Origin: Myxococcales bacterium
GTDB taxonomy: Bacteria; Myxococcota; Polyangia; Fen-1088
Length of the DNA: 5,064 nt
Assembly: GCA_003159055.1 (NCBI GenBank)
Contig: PMLH01000479.1
Span: 513-5,576 of the forward strand
Reading direction: 5' to 3'
Shown here: one piece after another, positions 1-5,064 of the stretch
How positions within the stretch are numbered: the stretch's first letter is position 1
How the letters are laid out: each line of letters begins with the position of its first letter
Notes under the pieces: model-generated
What the model saw: only the letters and a program-made list of their open reading frames with translations
The model's database searches: none
Told to the model about the DNA's origin: nothing
Position numbers and translations under genes: made by a program

Positions 1-2
1 GC

Positions 3-1394
3 GCGACGCCAGCGGCGCGGGAAGTGCTGTGCATGGCGCAACCCGAGGGTTGCACCTATTGCAACAGTCGCGACGGAGTGGCTGTGCCATTTCTCGATGT
101 GGACCAGTCGCGCCCGACCATCTGCGACCCCAAGAACGAAGACAACTGCGTCGAGTTCTGCTCGGCGCTGGCCCCGGAATGCGCCCTACCGTGGTCGCCC
201 AAGCCGCGATGCGTGTTTGACAACGAGCTGGCCTTTCAACGTGCGACCTTCAACCGCGACACGGCTGACCGTCCAGAGGTGGTGGTCATGGGCCGACTTG
301 TCGACGAGAACGGGCGACGCATTGAGGGCGCGCACATTGATGTGTGGGTCTCGCGTGGAACCCAGCAGACTGCGCTGGCCGAAGAGGTCACGGCGAAGGA
401 TGGTGCCTTCAAGATTCGCTTGCGCAGCGGGCCTTGGACCTACTCCTTGCGTTTCAGCAGGCCAGGCATGGCCAGCGAAATCATTGAGCGACTCCCGGCT
501 GAGAAGCTGGCACCCATGGTCGGCAACCAGTCACGCGTGTTCCACCTGGGCCCAGAAACGACGATCAAGGGCAGAATCGTCGACAATTCTCCGGCGGCGG
601 TTCCGGTCGTCGATGCGGAAGTGTCGGCGTTGAGGACGTCCGAGGATGGCATCGCCAGCGGCACGGCACGAACCGGCGATGACGGAAGCTTCATCCTCGG
701 CGGACTCGAACCACATCGCTATTTCCTTCGCATCACGAAGTTCGGCTGGCGCCCCTTGGTGATGAAGGGGATCCAGGCCGGCTCGGGCGTGCGCGTTCCC
801 GTCAAGCTGATGCGGGCGACGGTGATCCGAGGCGTGGTGCGCGACAAGGACGGCGATCCCGAGCCCAACGCCACCGTGGCGGCGGTGCTCTCCGAGGTTC
901 CCGGTATTCCCACCACGCCGATCTTCTGGACCAGCGACAACACGGGCGCGTTTGCGCAGGATCGCTTCGCGCCGGGAGCGTACTACCTCTGGGCGCGCAA
1001 AGGCGACATGCTCGCGTATCCACCGGAAAAGATCGAGTTGCCCGACGGCGGAGACGTTGAAGTCACGCTCTCGCTCAAGCAAAAGGGGTCACGCGTGACA
1101 GGCCATGCGGTCGCCGAGCCGGGTTTTACCCTTTCGCCGGATGCCCGCGCGCTGCTCATCAGTCGATCGTCGCCGCTGGTTTTTCCTCGGCCAGCCGTTG
1201 CAGCCGTCGACGAAAAGGATGGACATTTCACCTTCGCTGGCATTCTGCCGGGCCGCTACGAGATAAGCATTCGCGAGAGGACCAAGACGCTGACCATCGT
1301 CGCAGGCCCTCGTGATGTCGAGATCCCCATCGATTCGGACATTAGCGTTCCGCTCAAGGACCCGATCATGGTCCGCCCGCGCGTTGCGGAGTAG
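3..1394 (+). CDS. Secreted/surface protein with four carboxypeptidase-regulatory-like domains, 5' end outside window
   Basis: The reading frame is open to the left edge. The first possible start inside the window is GTG at 24, with no Shine-Dalgarno sequence, so the gene very probably begins upstream. Residues are counted from that GTG. Residues 3-63 contain eight cysteines (3, 10, 13, 34, 42, 46, 53, 63), suggesting a disulfide-bonded extracytoplasmic segment. Four similar beta-sandwich units follow, at about 86-165, 179-262, 266-352 and 357-443. Each has a G-x-(V/A)-x opening strand, a central DG-x-F or equivalent turn (DGAF 126, DGSF 220, TGAF 307, DGHF 399), and a later turn ending in an aromatic strand (for example LPGRYEISI). 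This is the pattern of CarboxypepD_reg / transthyretin-like domains, which usually act as structural or adhesive modules on exported proteins. No enzyme motif is visible. It is convergent with the PilZ gene, 41 bases away. The exact partner or function is unknown; the domain class is fairly secure. Confidence 0.85.
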   Translation, partial: ATPAAREVLCMAQPEGCTYCNSRDGVAVPFLDVDQSRPTICDPKNEDNCVEFCSALAPECALPWSPKPRCVFDNELAFQRATFNRDTADRPEVVVMGRLVDENGRRIEGAHIDVWVSRGTQQTALAEEVTAKDGAFKIRLRSGPWTYSLRFSRPGMASEIIERLPAEKLAPMVGNQSRVFHLGPETTIKGRIVDNSPAAVPVVDAEVSALRTSEDGIASGTARTGDDGSFILGGLEPHRYFLRITKFGWRPLVMKGIQAGSGVRVPVKLMRATVIRGVVRDKDGDPEPNATVAAVLSEVPGIPTTPIFWTSDNTGAFAQDRFAPGAYYLWARKGDMLAYPPEKIELPDGGDVEVTLSLKQKGSRVTGHAVAEPGFTLSPDARALLISRSSPLVFPRPAVAAVDEKDGHFTFAGILPGRYEISIRERTKTLTIVAGPRDVEIPIDSDISVPLKDPIMVRPRVAE

Positions 1395-1412
1395 GCGCGA
1401 CGTGTGTGGAGC

Positions 1413-1431
1413 CTGCTGGCGTTGCCCGCAG
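1413..1431. terminator. Weak hairpin between convergent genes
   Basis: CTGCTGG and CCCGCAG form a short stem with one internal mismatch (T/C) and a 5-base CGTTG loop. It lies in the 41-base gap between the stop codons of the first gene (+) and the PilZ gene (-), where a bidirectional terminator would be expected. There is no T tract on either side, so intrinsic termination is doubtful. Confidence 0.2.
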
Positions 1432-1435
1432 CGCG

Positions 1436-1828
1436 CTAGTTCAGCACGCGAAGCCGCGTGAGGCAGTCGTCGAGAATGAGCTGGCTCTCGTTCTCGAAGC
1501 CCTCGAACCGAACCGCCATGCCGGAGACCGAGCGTGTGGCGCCACCTTGCACGTAGTTCACGAAGTAGTGATTCTTGACCTCGCCGACCGCGACGATTTC
1601 CGCCGTCTCTTCAGGGTTGAGAAACGAGATGCGTACGCGGGCGCCGAGGGGCAGGGGATCGCGCATTTCAATGAAGATACCTCCGGCGGAGACATTTCGC
1701 GCAACGCCGGGGAGCTCGCCGAAAAGGACGGATTCCACGCGGACCGGGAACACCTTGTCGAAGCGGAGGTGCTGGCGCTTCTCGGGGTTGAGCGTGGTCG
1801 ACTCGAGTGCTGACGGGCTTCTTCTCAT
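1436..1828 (-). CDS. PilZ-domain protein, probable c-di-GMP receptor
   Basis: This 130-residue protein is a stand-alone PilZ domain. Both hallmarks of c-di-GMP binding are present: the RxxxR motif at Arg18-Arg22 (RQHLR) and the (D/N)xSxxG motif at Asn45, Ser47 and Gly50 (NVSAGG). A beta-barrel-like remainder follows (strands near 66-70, 77-84, 86-93 and 103-109). Single-domain PilZ proteins bind c-di-GMP in the cytoplasm and pass the signal to a partner affecting motility, exopolysaccharide or transcription; the partner cannot be read here. I chose ATG at 1828. The frame extends to a TTG at 1864, but the added residues are low-complexity and overlap the best promoter match. No Shine-Dalgarno sequence precedes 1828, and a promoter match would start the transcript at or next to the ATG, so a leaderless mRNA is possible. 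The gene is divergent from the signalling operon starting at 2004. Confidence 0.9.
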   Translation of the reverse strand: MRRSPSALESTTLNPEKRQHLRFDKVFPVRVESVLFGELPGVARNVSAGGIFIEMRDPLPLGARVRISFLNPEETAEIVAVGEVKNHYFVNYVQGGATRSVSGMAVRFEGFENESQLILDDCLTRLRVLN

Positions 1829-1864
1829 GCACACATGGTAAGATATGTGATGATATGAAGTCAA
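1829..1864 (-). promoter_or_regulatory. Candidate sigma70-type promoter for the PilZ gene
   Basis: Read on the minus strand, TTGACT (1864-1859; 5 of 6 to the -35 consensus) is followed after 18 bases by TACCAT (1840-1835; 4 of 6 to the -10 consensus). A start about 7 bases downstream falls at about 1828, the A of the chosen ATG. That fits the absence of a ribosome binding site and would give a leaderless transcript. The match is by eye only. Confidence 0.35.
1842..1857. repeat. Helically phased 6-bp direct repeat, possible operator
   Basis: GATATG occurs at 1842-1847 and again at 1852-1857, exactly 10 bases apart, so both copies face the same side of the helix. The pair lies between the proposed -35 and -10 of the PilZ promoter, in a distinctly AT-richer stretch than the surrounding genes. 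A regulator bound here would be well placed to control PilZ. Short repeats also occur by chance in AT-rich DNA. Confidence 0.3.
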
Positions 1865-1948
1865 ATTACCTACATAGACATACCATTGGAATTTCGTGCT
1901 GCTGGTGTCTCAACTGGCCGAAAGATCGAGTGAAGTGGGCCAACTGCA

Positions 1949-1977
1949 TTGAAAGAATTGCTCGCCTCTGTTACGGT
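1949..1977 (+). promoter_or_regulatory. Candidate promoter for the REC/kinase-HEAT-HAMP operon
   Basis: TTGAAA (1949-1954; 5 of 6 to the -35 consensus) is separated by 17 bases from TACGGT (1972-1977; T, A and final T match the -10 consensus). The expected start near 1984 would leave a roughly 20-base leader that contains an AAGGA (1987-1991), 12 bases before the ATG at 2004. Spacing and position are right, but the -10 is weak. Confidence 0.35.
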
Positions 1978-2003
1978 GCTCTTAGCAAGGATTTGCGCGG
2001 CGA

Positions 2004-3191
2004 ATGCTCCCAAACGAACGTACGACGCGAAACGAAGTCGCTGCGACCCCTGGTGAAGTGGAGGGCTTGGTTGTCGCTTCGGATCGCGCGGCCGCCCGTC
2101 CTTTGGTGGACTTCCTGCGCTCGGAAGGGATCAACGTTCAGGTGGTCAACTCCATCGACGGCGGTTTCGAAGAAGCGCTCCTTCATCGTCCGAACGTGGT
2201 CCTCATCGACGAGCACATCTCGAATGCTGGCGGCGTCGACCTTTGCGCGCGGCTGAAGGCGAACACGCGTACGCACTTCTTGCCGATCATTCTCTTTTCT
2301 CACAACAAGCAGAGCGAGCTTCTGCGCCTGGATGCCACGGCCGCCGGGGCCGATGCCATGTTTTCGCCGTCGACCAGCAGGGAAGAGCGACGGGCGCGAC
2401 TTTGGGCACTTCTTCGCTCGCAGGCGATTTTTCGCAAGCTCGACGGCCGGCGGCAGGCGCAAAGCAGCGCCATCACCGAAAAGCGGCGCTGGGTGCGTGG
2501 TCTCATCCACGACATTCAGAACCTGCTTGGCGCCATCCAAGCCAATTTCGAGTACATCGCCCAGCGCTCGTCGGAACGCGACGGGACAACGCGCCTGGAC
2601 TTCGACGAATGCGTTGAGGAAACCCGAGGAACCTTCCGTGAGATGGTTCGCAATCTGCGCACGGTTCTTGAATTCGAGCGCTTCGAGGCCGGCGACGTGG
2701 TCCTCAAGCCGGGGAAGGTTAATCTGTCCGAGGTTTGCGACGCGGTTTGTGCAAGCTTGGGGCACGCGGCGACGAGCGACGGAAAGCGAATCATTGTCGA
2801 CAGCGAGACCTATTCGCTGCCCATCAATGGGGACGCGAATTACATGAAGGAAGCTGTCGCGATCCTGGCGAGCCATGTGCTCCGTCAATCCGAGAACCAG
2901 AAGTGCTTCTTGCACGTCTCGTCCGAGTCGGGTGTGGCGCGAATGCGGATCTACGGCGACAAGCACCAGATCCCGGAGGGCATGCGAAAGACCATCTTCG
3001 ATCCCTATTCGGATTCGGTGAAAGACAAGGCGACGCGGGTCGCGCACAAGGCAGGTCTTGCCCTGGCCAGGGTCATCGTCGAAGTTCACCACGGCTCGAC
3101 CTGGGTCGACGACACGCCGGGCGCCGGTTCTGCGTTCGTCATTGAGTTTCCTTCGCACTGGGCGCTCAGGGAGCATCGTTCACCCGAATGA
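2004..3191 (+). CDS. Receiver domain fused to a degenerate histidine-kinase-like module
   Basis: The 395-residue soluble protein has two parts. Residues 20-138 resemble a response-regulator receiver: strand GLVVASD with Asp27, the phospho-acceptor candidate Asp69 in VVLIDE, and Ser99 in IILFS. The usual switch Lys before Pro122 is Ser121, and the acidic pair is reduced to Ser26-Asp27. Residues 160-230 form a HisKA-like dimerisation helix pair with the H-box HDIQN (His169, Asp170, Asn173). Residues 235-383 resemble a HATPase_c domain, including an F-box (IFDPY, 331-335) and a G2-like GLAL (351-354). The N-box Asn is replaced (His291 in the aligned position), and the G1 DxGxG is absent (GDKHQIP, 318-324). 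ATP-dependent autophosphorylation is therefore doubtful; a phosphotransfer, phosphatase or scaffold role is possible. The start is the first ATG after an in-frame stop at 1983. Its stop overlaps the next start (ATGA). Confidence 0.88.
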   Translation: MLPNERTTRNEVAATPGEVEGLVVASDRAAARPLVDFLRSEGINVQVVNSIDGGFEEALLHRPNVVLIDEHISNAGGVDLCARLKANTRTHFLPIILFSHNKQSELLRLDATAAGADAMFSPSTSREERRARLWALLRSQAIFRKLDGRRQAQSSAITEKRRWVRGLIHDIQNLLGAIQANFEYIAQRSSERDGTTRLDFDECVEETRGTFREMVRNLRTVLEFERFEAGDVVLKPGKVNLSEVCDAVCASLGHAATSDGKRIIVDSETYSLPINGDANYMKEAVAILASHVLRQSENQKCFLHVSSESGVARMRIYGDKHQIPEGMRKTIFDPYSDSVKDKATRVAHKAGLALARVIVEVHHGSTWVDDTPGAGSAFVIEFPSHWALREHRSPE

Positions 3192-4012
3192 CCCGCCCGG
3201 GCCGCGTCCTCGCTGTCGTGGCGGCCCTAGCGGCAGTCCTTTGGATCGGGAGCGCAAGCCCGGCCATGGCCGCAGGCAAGGTCGACGACTTGGCACGCGC
3301 GCTGCTCAACGATTCCAGCTACAAGGTGCGGACCCAGGCGGCGCTGCTGTTTGGCAAGCTGGGAGACCCGGCCGGGGTCGATCCGTTGGTGAAAGCGCTG
3401 GGCGATGACAACAAGACCGTGCGGGCCATGGCAGCGCAATCGCTTGGCAAGCTGGGCGGGGACAAGGCGACCGCGGCGCTCAAAGGACTTCTGGCCCACG
3501 AACCCGACAGCTTTGTGCGCGGCCAGATTGAAAAGGCGCTGGCGTCGGCCCCGCCAGGAAGACCACCCGAACCAGACATGAAAGATCGAAAGCTTTACTT
3601 GAAGTTTGGTCCGTTTACCGGCGGAAGCAAAGCCGCAGACGCGGACTTGCTGGCGTTGCTGCGAAGCAACCTACGACAGGTGCTGGAGCAGCTTCCCCAT
3701 GTGGTCGTGACGGAAGGTGCGGAGGAGAAGAACCTGGGGAAAGGGGGCCGACCGGCTTTCTTGGTGGATGGGAACGTCCTGAAGCTGGACGAAGCGCCAT
3801 CTGGCTCGGCGATCGAGACCAGCTGTGAAGTCAAAGTCATGGTGGCTCGTTGGCCAGCGAGAAGCGTCATTCTTTGGACGAGCGCAGGGGCCGCCGTCCA
3901 GGGTGGCGGCCGCGATCGCGACAGACAGAATGCCAAAAGGAACTGCATTGAAGCGTCCGCAGGGCAGTTGGGCGACAGCCTTGTCGGATATTTCAAATCT
4001 CAGGGAGGCTAG
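3188..4012 (+). CDS. Secreted HEAT-repeat protein with a C-terminal alpha/beta domain
   Basis: The 274-residue product starts with a signal peptide: basic MTRPGR, hydrophobic core 7-21, and an AMA or MAA cleavage site near residues 26-29, so it is probably periplasmic. Three HEAT/PBS-like helical repeats follow at about 31-60, 61-91 and 92-120, with recurrent VR-x-x-A-A-x-x-(L/F)-GKLG signatures. A proline-rich linker (121-130) leads to residues 135-274. These have a helix, strands HVVVTEG and FLVDGNVLKL, a strand pair around EVKVMVARW and SVILWTSAGAAVQG, and a last amphipathic helix. This order resembles secreted CsgG/LpoB-like domains, but that is only an impression. Cys213 and Cys253 are the only mature cysteines and could pair. 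HEAT repeats usually bind protein partners. The ATG overlaps the preceding stop by four bases (ATGA), implying translational coupling; an AGGGAG lies 14 bases upstream. Confidence 0.88.
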   Translation: MTRPGRVLAVVAALAAVLWIGSASPAMAAGKVDDLARALLNDSSYKVRTQAALLFGKLGDPAGVDPLVKALGDDNKTVRAMAAQSLGKLGGDKATAALKGLLAHEPDSFVRGQIEKALASAPPGRPPEPDMKDRKLYLKFGPFTGGSKAADADLLALLRSNLRQVLEQLPHVVVTEGAEEKNLGKGGRPAFLVDGNVLKLDEAPSGSAIETSCEVKVMVARWPARSVILWTSAGAAVQGGGRDRDRQNAKRNCIEASAGQLGDSLVGYFKSQGG

Positions 4013-4032
4013 AAACCGATGGATTGCGGCAT

Positions 4033-4038
4033 AGGAGG
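4033..4038 (+). promoter_or_regulatory. Strong Shine-Dalgarno that sets the HAMP gene start
   Basis: AGGAGG, continued by AG, ends 9 bases before ATG 4048. It decides against the longer reading from TTG at 4024, which would run through the ribosome binding site. It is the strongest ribosome binding site in the window, suggesting independent, efficient translation of the third operon gene. Confidence 0.85.
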
Positions 4039-4047
4039 AGCATATCG

Positions 4048-4656
4048 ATGACGACGTCCAACCATTCGCCGCAGCACAAACGAAAGCTGCGCAACTATTT
4101 GCTCGATGCCAGTCTGCAACTTCGCTACACGGTGTTCATTCTGGCCGTCGCGGTGTTCTTGACCGCGTTTCTGGGGTACCGAATCTACACGGCCACGCAG
4201 GAGACCACTCGGGTCGTCATGATGACCGCGTCGGTCGACGCAAGCGTCGCGCAGGAGCTGCAGGCGCAGTTCCGGGCCAACGACCGGGTGGTGCTTTGGT
4301 GGATCGTGGCGTTCGGAGTGTTTCTGGTCTTCACGGTAGCCGCTGCCGGCATCTGGATGACCCACAAGATCGCGGGGCCTTTGCACAACATCAGCTCATG
4401 GCTCGGGCGAATCCGCGACAACACGCTGCCAGCGCATTCCGGCAGACTGCGGAAGGGCGACCAACTGCGCGCTTTCCACGCCGCCTTCTGCGAAATGTAC
4501 GATGCGATTCGGGCCCGCGTGGCGAAGGACAACGAGGTTTTGGAAAGAGCGCTTGCAGCCATCTCGGCCGAACCGTCTCGTTCACCGGCGCTGGAGCAGG
4601 CGGCCGAACAGTTGCGCGAGCTCCAGCAGGAGAAGACTCGCAGCCTGAATCCATAA
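4048..4656 (+). CDS. Two-TM HAMP-domain membrane protein without an output domain
   Basis: From ATG 4048 the protein has 202 residues. A basic N-terminus (KRKLRNYLLDASLQLRYT, 11-28) leads into TM1 (about 28-46). A short extracytoplasmic loop of roughly 35 residues (47-80) follows, then TM2 (about 81-104). A HAMP domain occupies about 105-156, with the conserved Pro111 in KIAGPL and a second amphipathic helix near 138-156. A charged, heptad-like helix (155-195) ends the protein. There is no methyl-accepting, kinase, cyclase or other effector domain. HAMP domains relay transmembrane conformational signals as parallel coiled coils, so this protein presumably signals through a partner. The basic segment before TM1 recalls small HAMP proteins of deltaproteobacteria, from memory. 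It is third in the operon, 35 bases after the HEAT gene; the HEAT protein (periplasm) and the REC/kinase-like protein (cytoplasm) are natural candidate partners, which is inference. Confidence 0.88.
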   Translation: MTTSNHSPQHKRKLRNYLLDASLQLRYTVFILAVAVFLTAFLGYRIYTATQETTRVVMMTASVDASVAQELQAQFRANDRVVLWWIVAFGVFLVFTVAAAGIWMTHKIAGPLHNISSWLGRIRDNTLPAHSGRLRKGDQLRAFHAAFCEMYDAIRARVAKDNEVLERALAAISAEPSRSPALEQAAEQLRELQQEKTRSLNP

Positions 4657-4732
4657 GCAAGGCTAGCTGTCGGCTCCGGGCAGGACAGGGAACTTCCAAC
4701 GGACCGAAAGGTTTGTCTTCGGCACGACGCGA

Positions 4733-4760
4733 AGTTGACATAATATCTGTTATCGGACAT
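4733..4760. other. Xer/tyrosine-recombinase-like core site candidate
   Basis: The 28-base segment reads as an 11-base arm ending in CATAA (4733-4743), a 6-base centre TATCTG (4744-4749) and an 11-base arm beginning TTAT (4750-4760). This is the CATAA-N6-TTAT layout of dif sites bound by XerC and XerD. By eye about 7 of 11 positions match Escherichia coli dif in each arm. The outer half of the XerD-side arm (CGGACAT) departs from the usual GTTAAAT, so a canonical dif is doubtful; a core site of another tyrosine recombinase is equally possible. The overlap with the adjacent inverted repeat supports a recombination role but does not prove it. Confidence 0.3.
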
Positions 4761-4790
4761 TCACATGTAGCAGCCACATGAAAATGTCCG
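4754..4790. repeat. 14-bp imperfect inverted repeat, hairpin in convergent gap
   Basis: CGGACATTCACATG (4754-4767) and CATGAAAATGTCCG (4777-4790) are inverted copies matching at 12 of 14 positions, around a 9-base loop. The outer 8 bases are perfect. It sits between the stop codons of the HAMP gene (+) and the right-edge gene (-), so it could also act as a bidirectional terminator, but no T tract follows. Because an arm is shared with the tandem repeat beside it, a mobile-element end seems at least as likely. Confidence 0.55.
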
Positions 4791-4813
4791 CTTCTAGCCA
4801 AGTAGAAATGTCC
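4766..4813 (-). repeat. Two tandem 24-bp imperfect direct repeats, possible IS end
   Basis: On the minus strand, units 4813-4790 and 4789-4766 abut. They match at 15 of 24 positions, concentrated in a GGACATTT head and a TGGCT block at unit positions 14-18. Arrays of short repeats near the tip are typical of IS21-family ends, and GGACATTTCTACTTGGC-type sequence feels familiar from such ends, but this is recollection only. No transposase is seen in the window, so this would be a remnant or solo end. Confidence 0.4.
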
Positions 4814-4860
4814 CCTTTGAGACGCGTGGTGCGCGCTCATGGGTGGACTCATGCGACGGA

Positions 4861-5064
4861 TCACGGACGAAACTCAACTGAAGCGAACCCCACTGCAAGA
4901 CGACGATGATCGTCGCTAATGCCGAGGCTGCTTGGGCTCACAGCATCTGGAAAGTGGAAGCGCACGACGAGGTCGCGACCATCCAGCCGCGAGAGATCGA
5001 TGTCGACCGTCCTGCTCGGCTCGTTGCCGCTGAATCTGTAGGTCGCAGACTCCGCTCCGCTCGC
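4861..5064 (-). CDS. C-terminal fragment of a large protein, polysaccharide/glycosyltransferase-type tail
   Basis: The minus strand is open from the right edge to TGA at 4863-4861, giving 67 residues of a protein whose start lies outside the window. The fragment has strand-rich sequence (ATYRFSG, RTVDIDLSRL, DLVVRFHFPDAVSP) and ends with LGISDDHRRLAVGFASVEFRP. The order (F/I)PDAxSPxxLGxSxDxRxLxxxxxxxxx is a pattern I associate, from memory, with the C-terminal beta domain of proteins tied to polysaccharide or glycolipid synthesis, such as glycosyltransferases or phosphoglycerol-transferase-like proteins (DUF7024-like). That it is coding is supported by the protein-like composition and the match to this tail; the enzyme class cannot be decided without the missing part. 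It is convergent with the HAMP gene across a 204-base gap. Confidence 0.75.
   Translation of the reverse strand, partial: ASGAESATYRFSGNEPSRTVDIDLSRLDGRDLVVRFHFPDAVSPSSLGISDDHRRLAVGFASVEFRP

Noticed and set aside
1807..2256. 149-codon plus-strand frame spanning the PilZ 5' end and the intergenic region
   Set aside because: It overlaps two better-supported genes, lacks domain motifs and its C-terminal half is Ser/Arg/Trp-rich out-of-frame translation of the REC domain.
1971..3176. 401-codon open frame on the minus strand, opposite the REC/kinase-like gene
   Set aside because: It mirrors the codon structure of a GC-rich gene. The product is Arg/His/Asp-rich with no recognisable domain, while the plus strand gives ordered REC and HisKA motifs.
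4704..4722. CCGAA/TTCGG 5-bp hairpin after the HAMP gene as terminator
   Set aside because: The stem is short, the 9-base loop is large and no T tract follows.
4735..4764. TTGACA at 4735-4740 as a -35 box for a plus-strand promoter
   Set aside because: The -35 is perfect, but no reasonable -10 lies 16-18 bases downstream and no plus-strand gene follows.
4754..4813. Short repeats as a CRISPR array
   Set aside because: There are only two to three copies, they abut without spacers, and there are no cas genes.
4391..4864. 157-codon minus-strand frame starting with GTG that overlaps the stop of the right-edge gene (GTGA)
   Set aside because: The overlap looks like an operon junction, but the protein is Arg/Pro/Ser-rich, reads through the repeat cluster and lies antisense to the HAMP gene.
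4839..4919. 26-residue plus-strand frame MGGLMRRITDETQLKRTPLQ...
   Set aside because: It is antisense to the right-edge coding tail, has no ribosome binding site and no recognisable similarity.

Overview
This 5,064-base window is GC-rich and densely coded. Its gene content (a carboxypeptidase-regulatory-like surface protein, a PilZ protein, a REC/histidine-kinase-like protein, a secreted HEAT-repeat protein and a two-TM HAMP protein) suggests a Myxococcota or other deltaproteobacterium-like chromosome. That assignment rests on domain style and base composition, not on a marker gene.

Layout, left to right. Positions 3-1394 (+) hold the 3' part of a secreted or surface protein with a Cys-rich N-terminal stretch and four tandem carboxypeptidase-regulatory-like beta-sandwich domains. 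Positions 1436-1828 (-) hold a small PilZ protein with both c-di-GMP-binding signatures, convergent with the first gene. Positions 1829-2003 are an AT-richer divergent intergenic region with a candidate promoter for each flanking unit and a helically phased 6-bp direct repeat. Positions 2004-4656 (+) form an apparent three-gene operon: a receiver plus histidine-kinase-like protein with eroded ATP-binding motifs, a signal-peptide HEAT-repeat protein joined by a 4-base ATGA overlap, and, 35 bases later behind a near-perfect Shine-Dalgarno sequence, a two-TM HAMP protein with no output domain. Positions 4657-4860 are a convergent intergenic region with a compact cluster of repeats around 4733-4813 that looks like a recombination site or mobile-element end. 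Positions 4861-5064 (-) hold the C-terminus of a gene running off the right edge; its last residues resemble the tail of polysaccharide/glycosyltransferase-associated proteins.

How they may work together (inference): the operon places a soluble phospho-signalling protein, a periplasmic protein-protein interaction factor and a membrane HAMP relay under one transcript, divergent from a c-di-GMP receptor. This could be an envelope-signalling module in which the kinase-like protein is not a normal kinase: it keeps the H-box (His169, Asp170, Asn173) but lacks the N-box Asn and the G1 DxGxG motif. That protein and the 4733-4813 repeat cluster are the two points most worth a second look.
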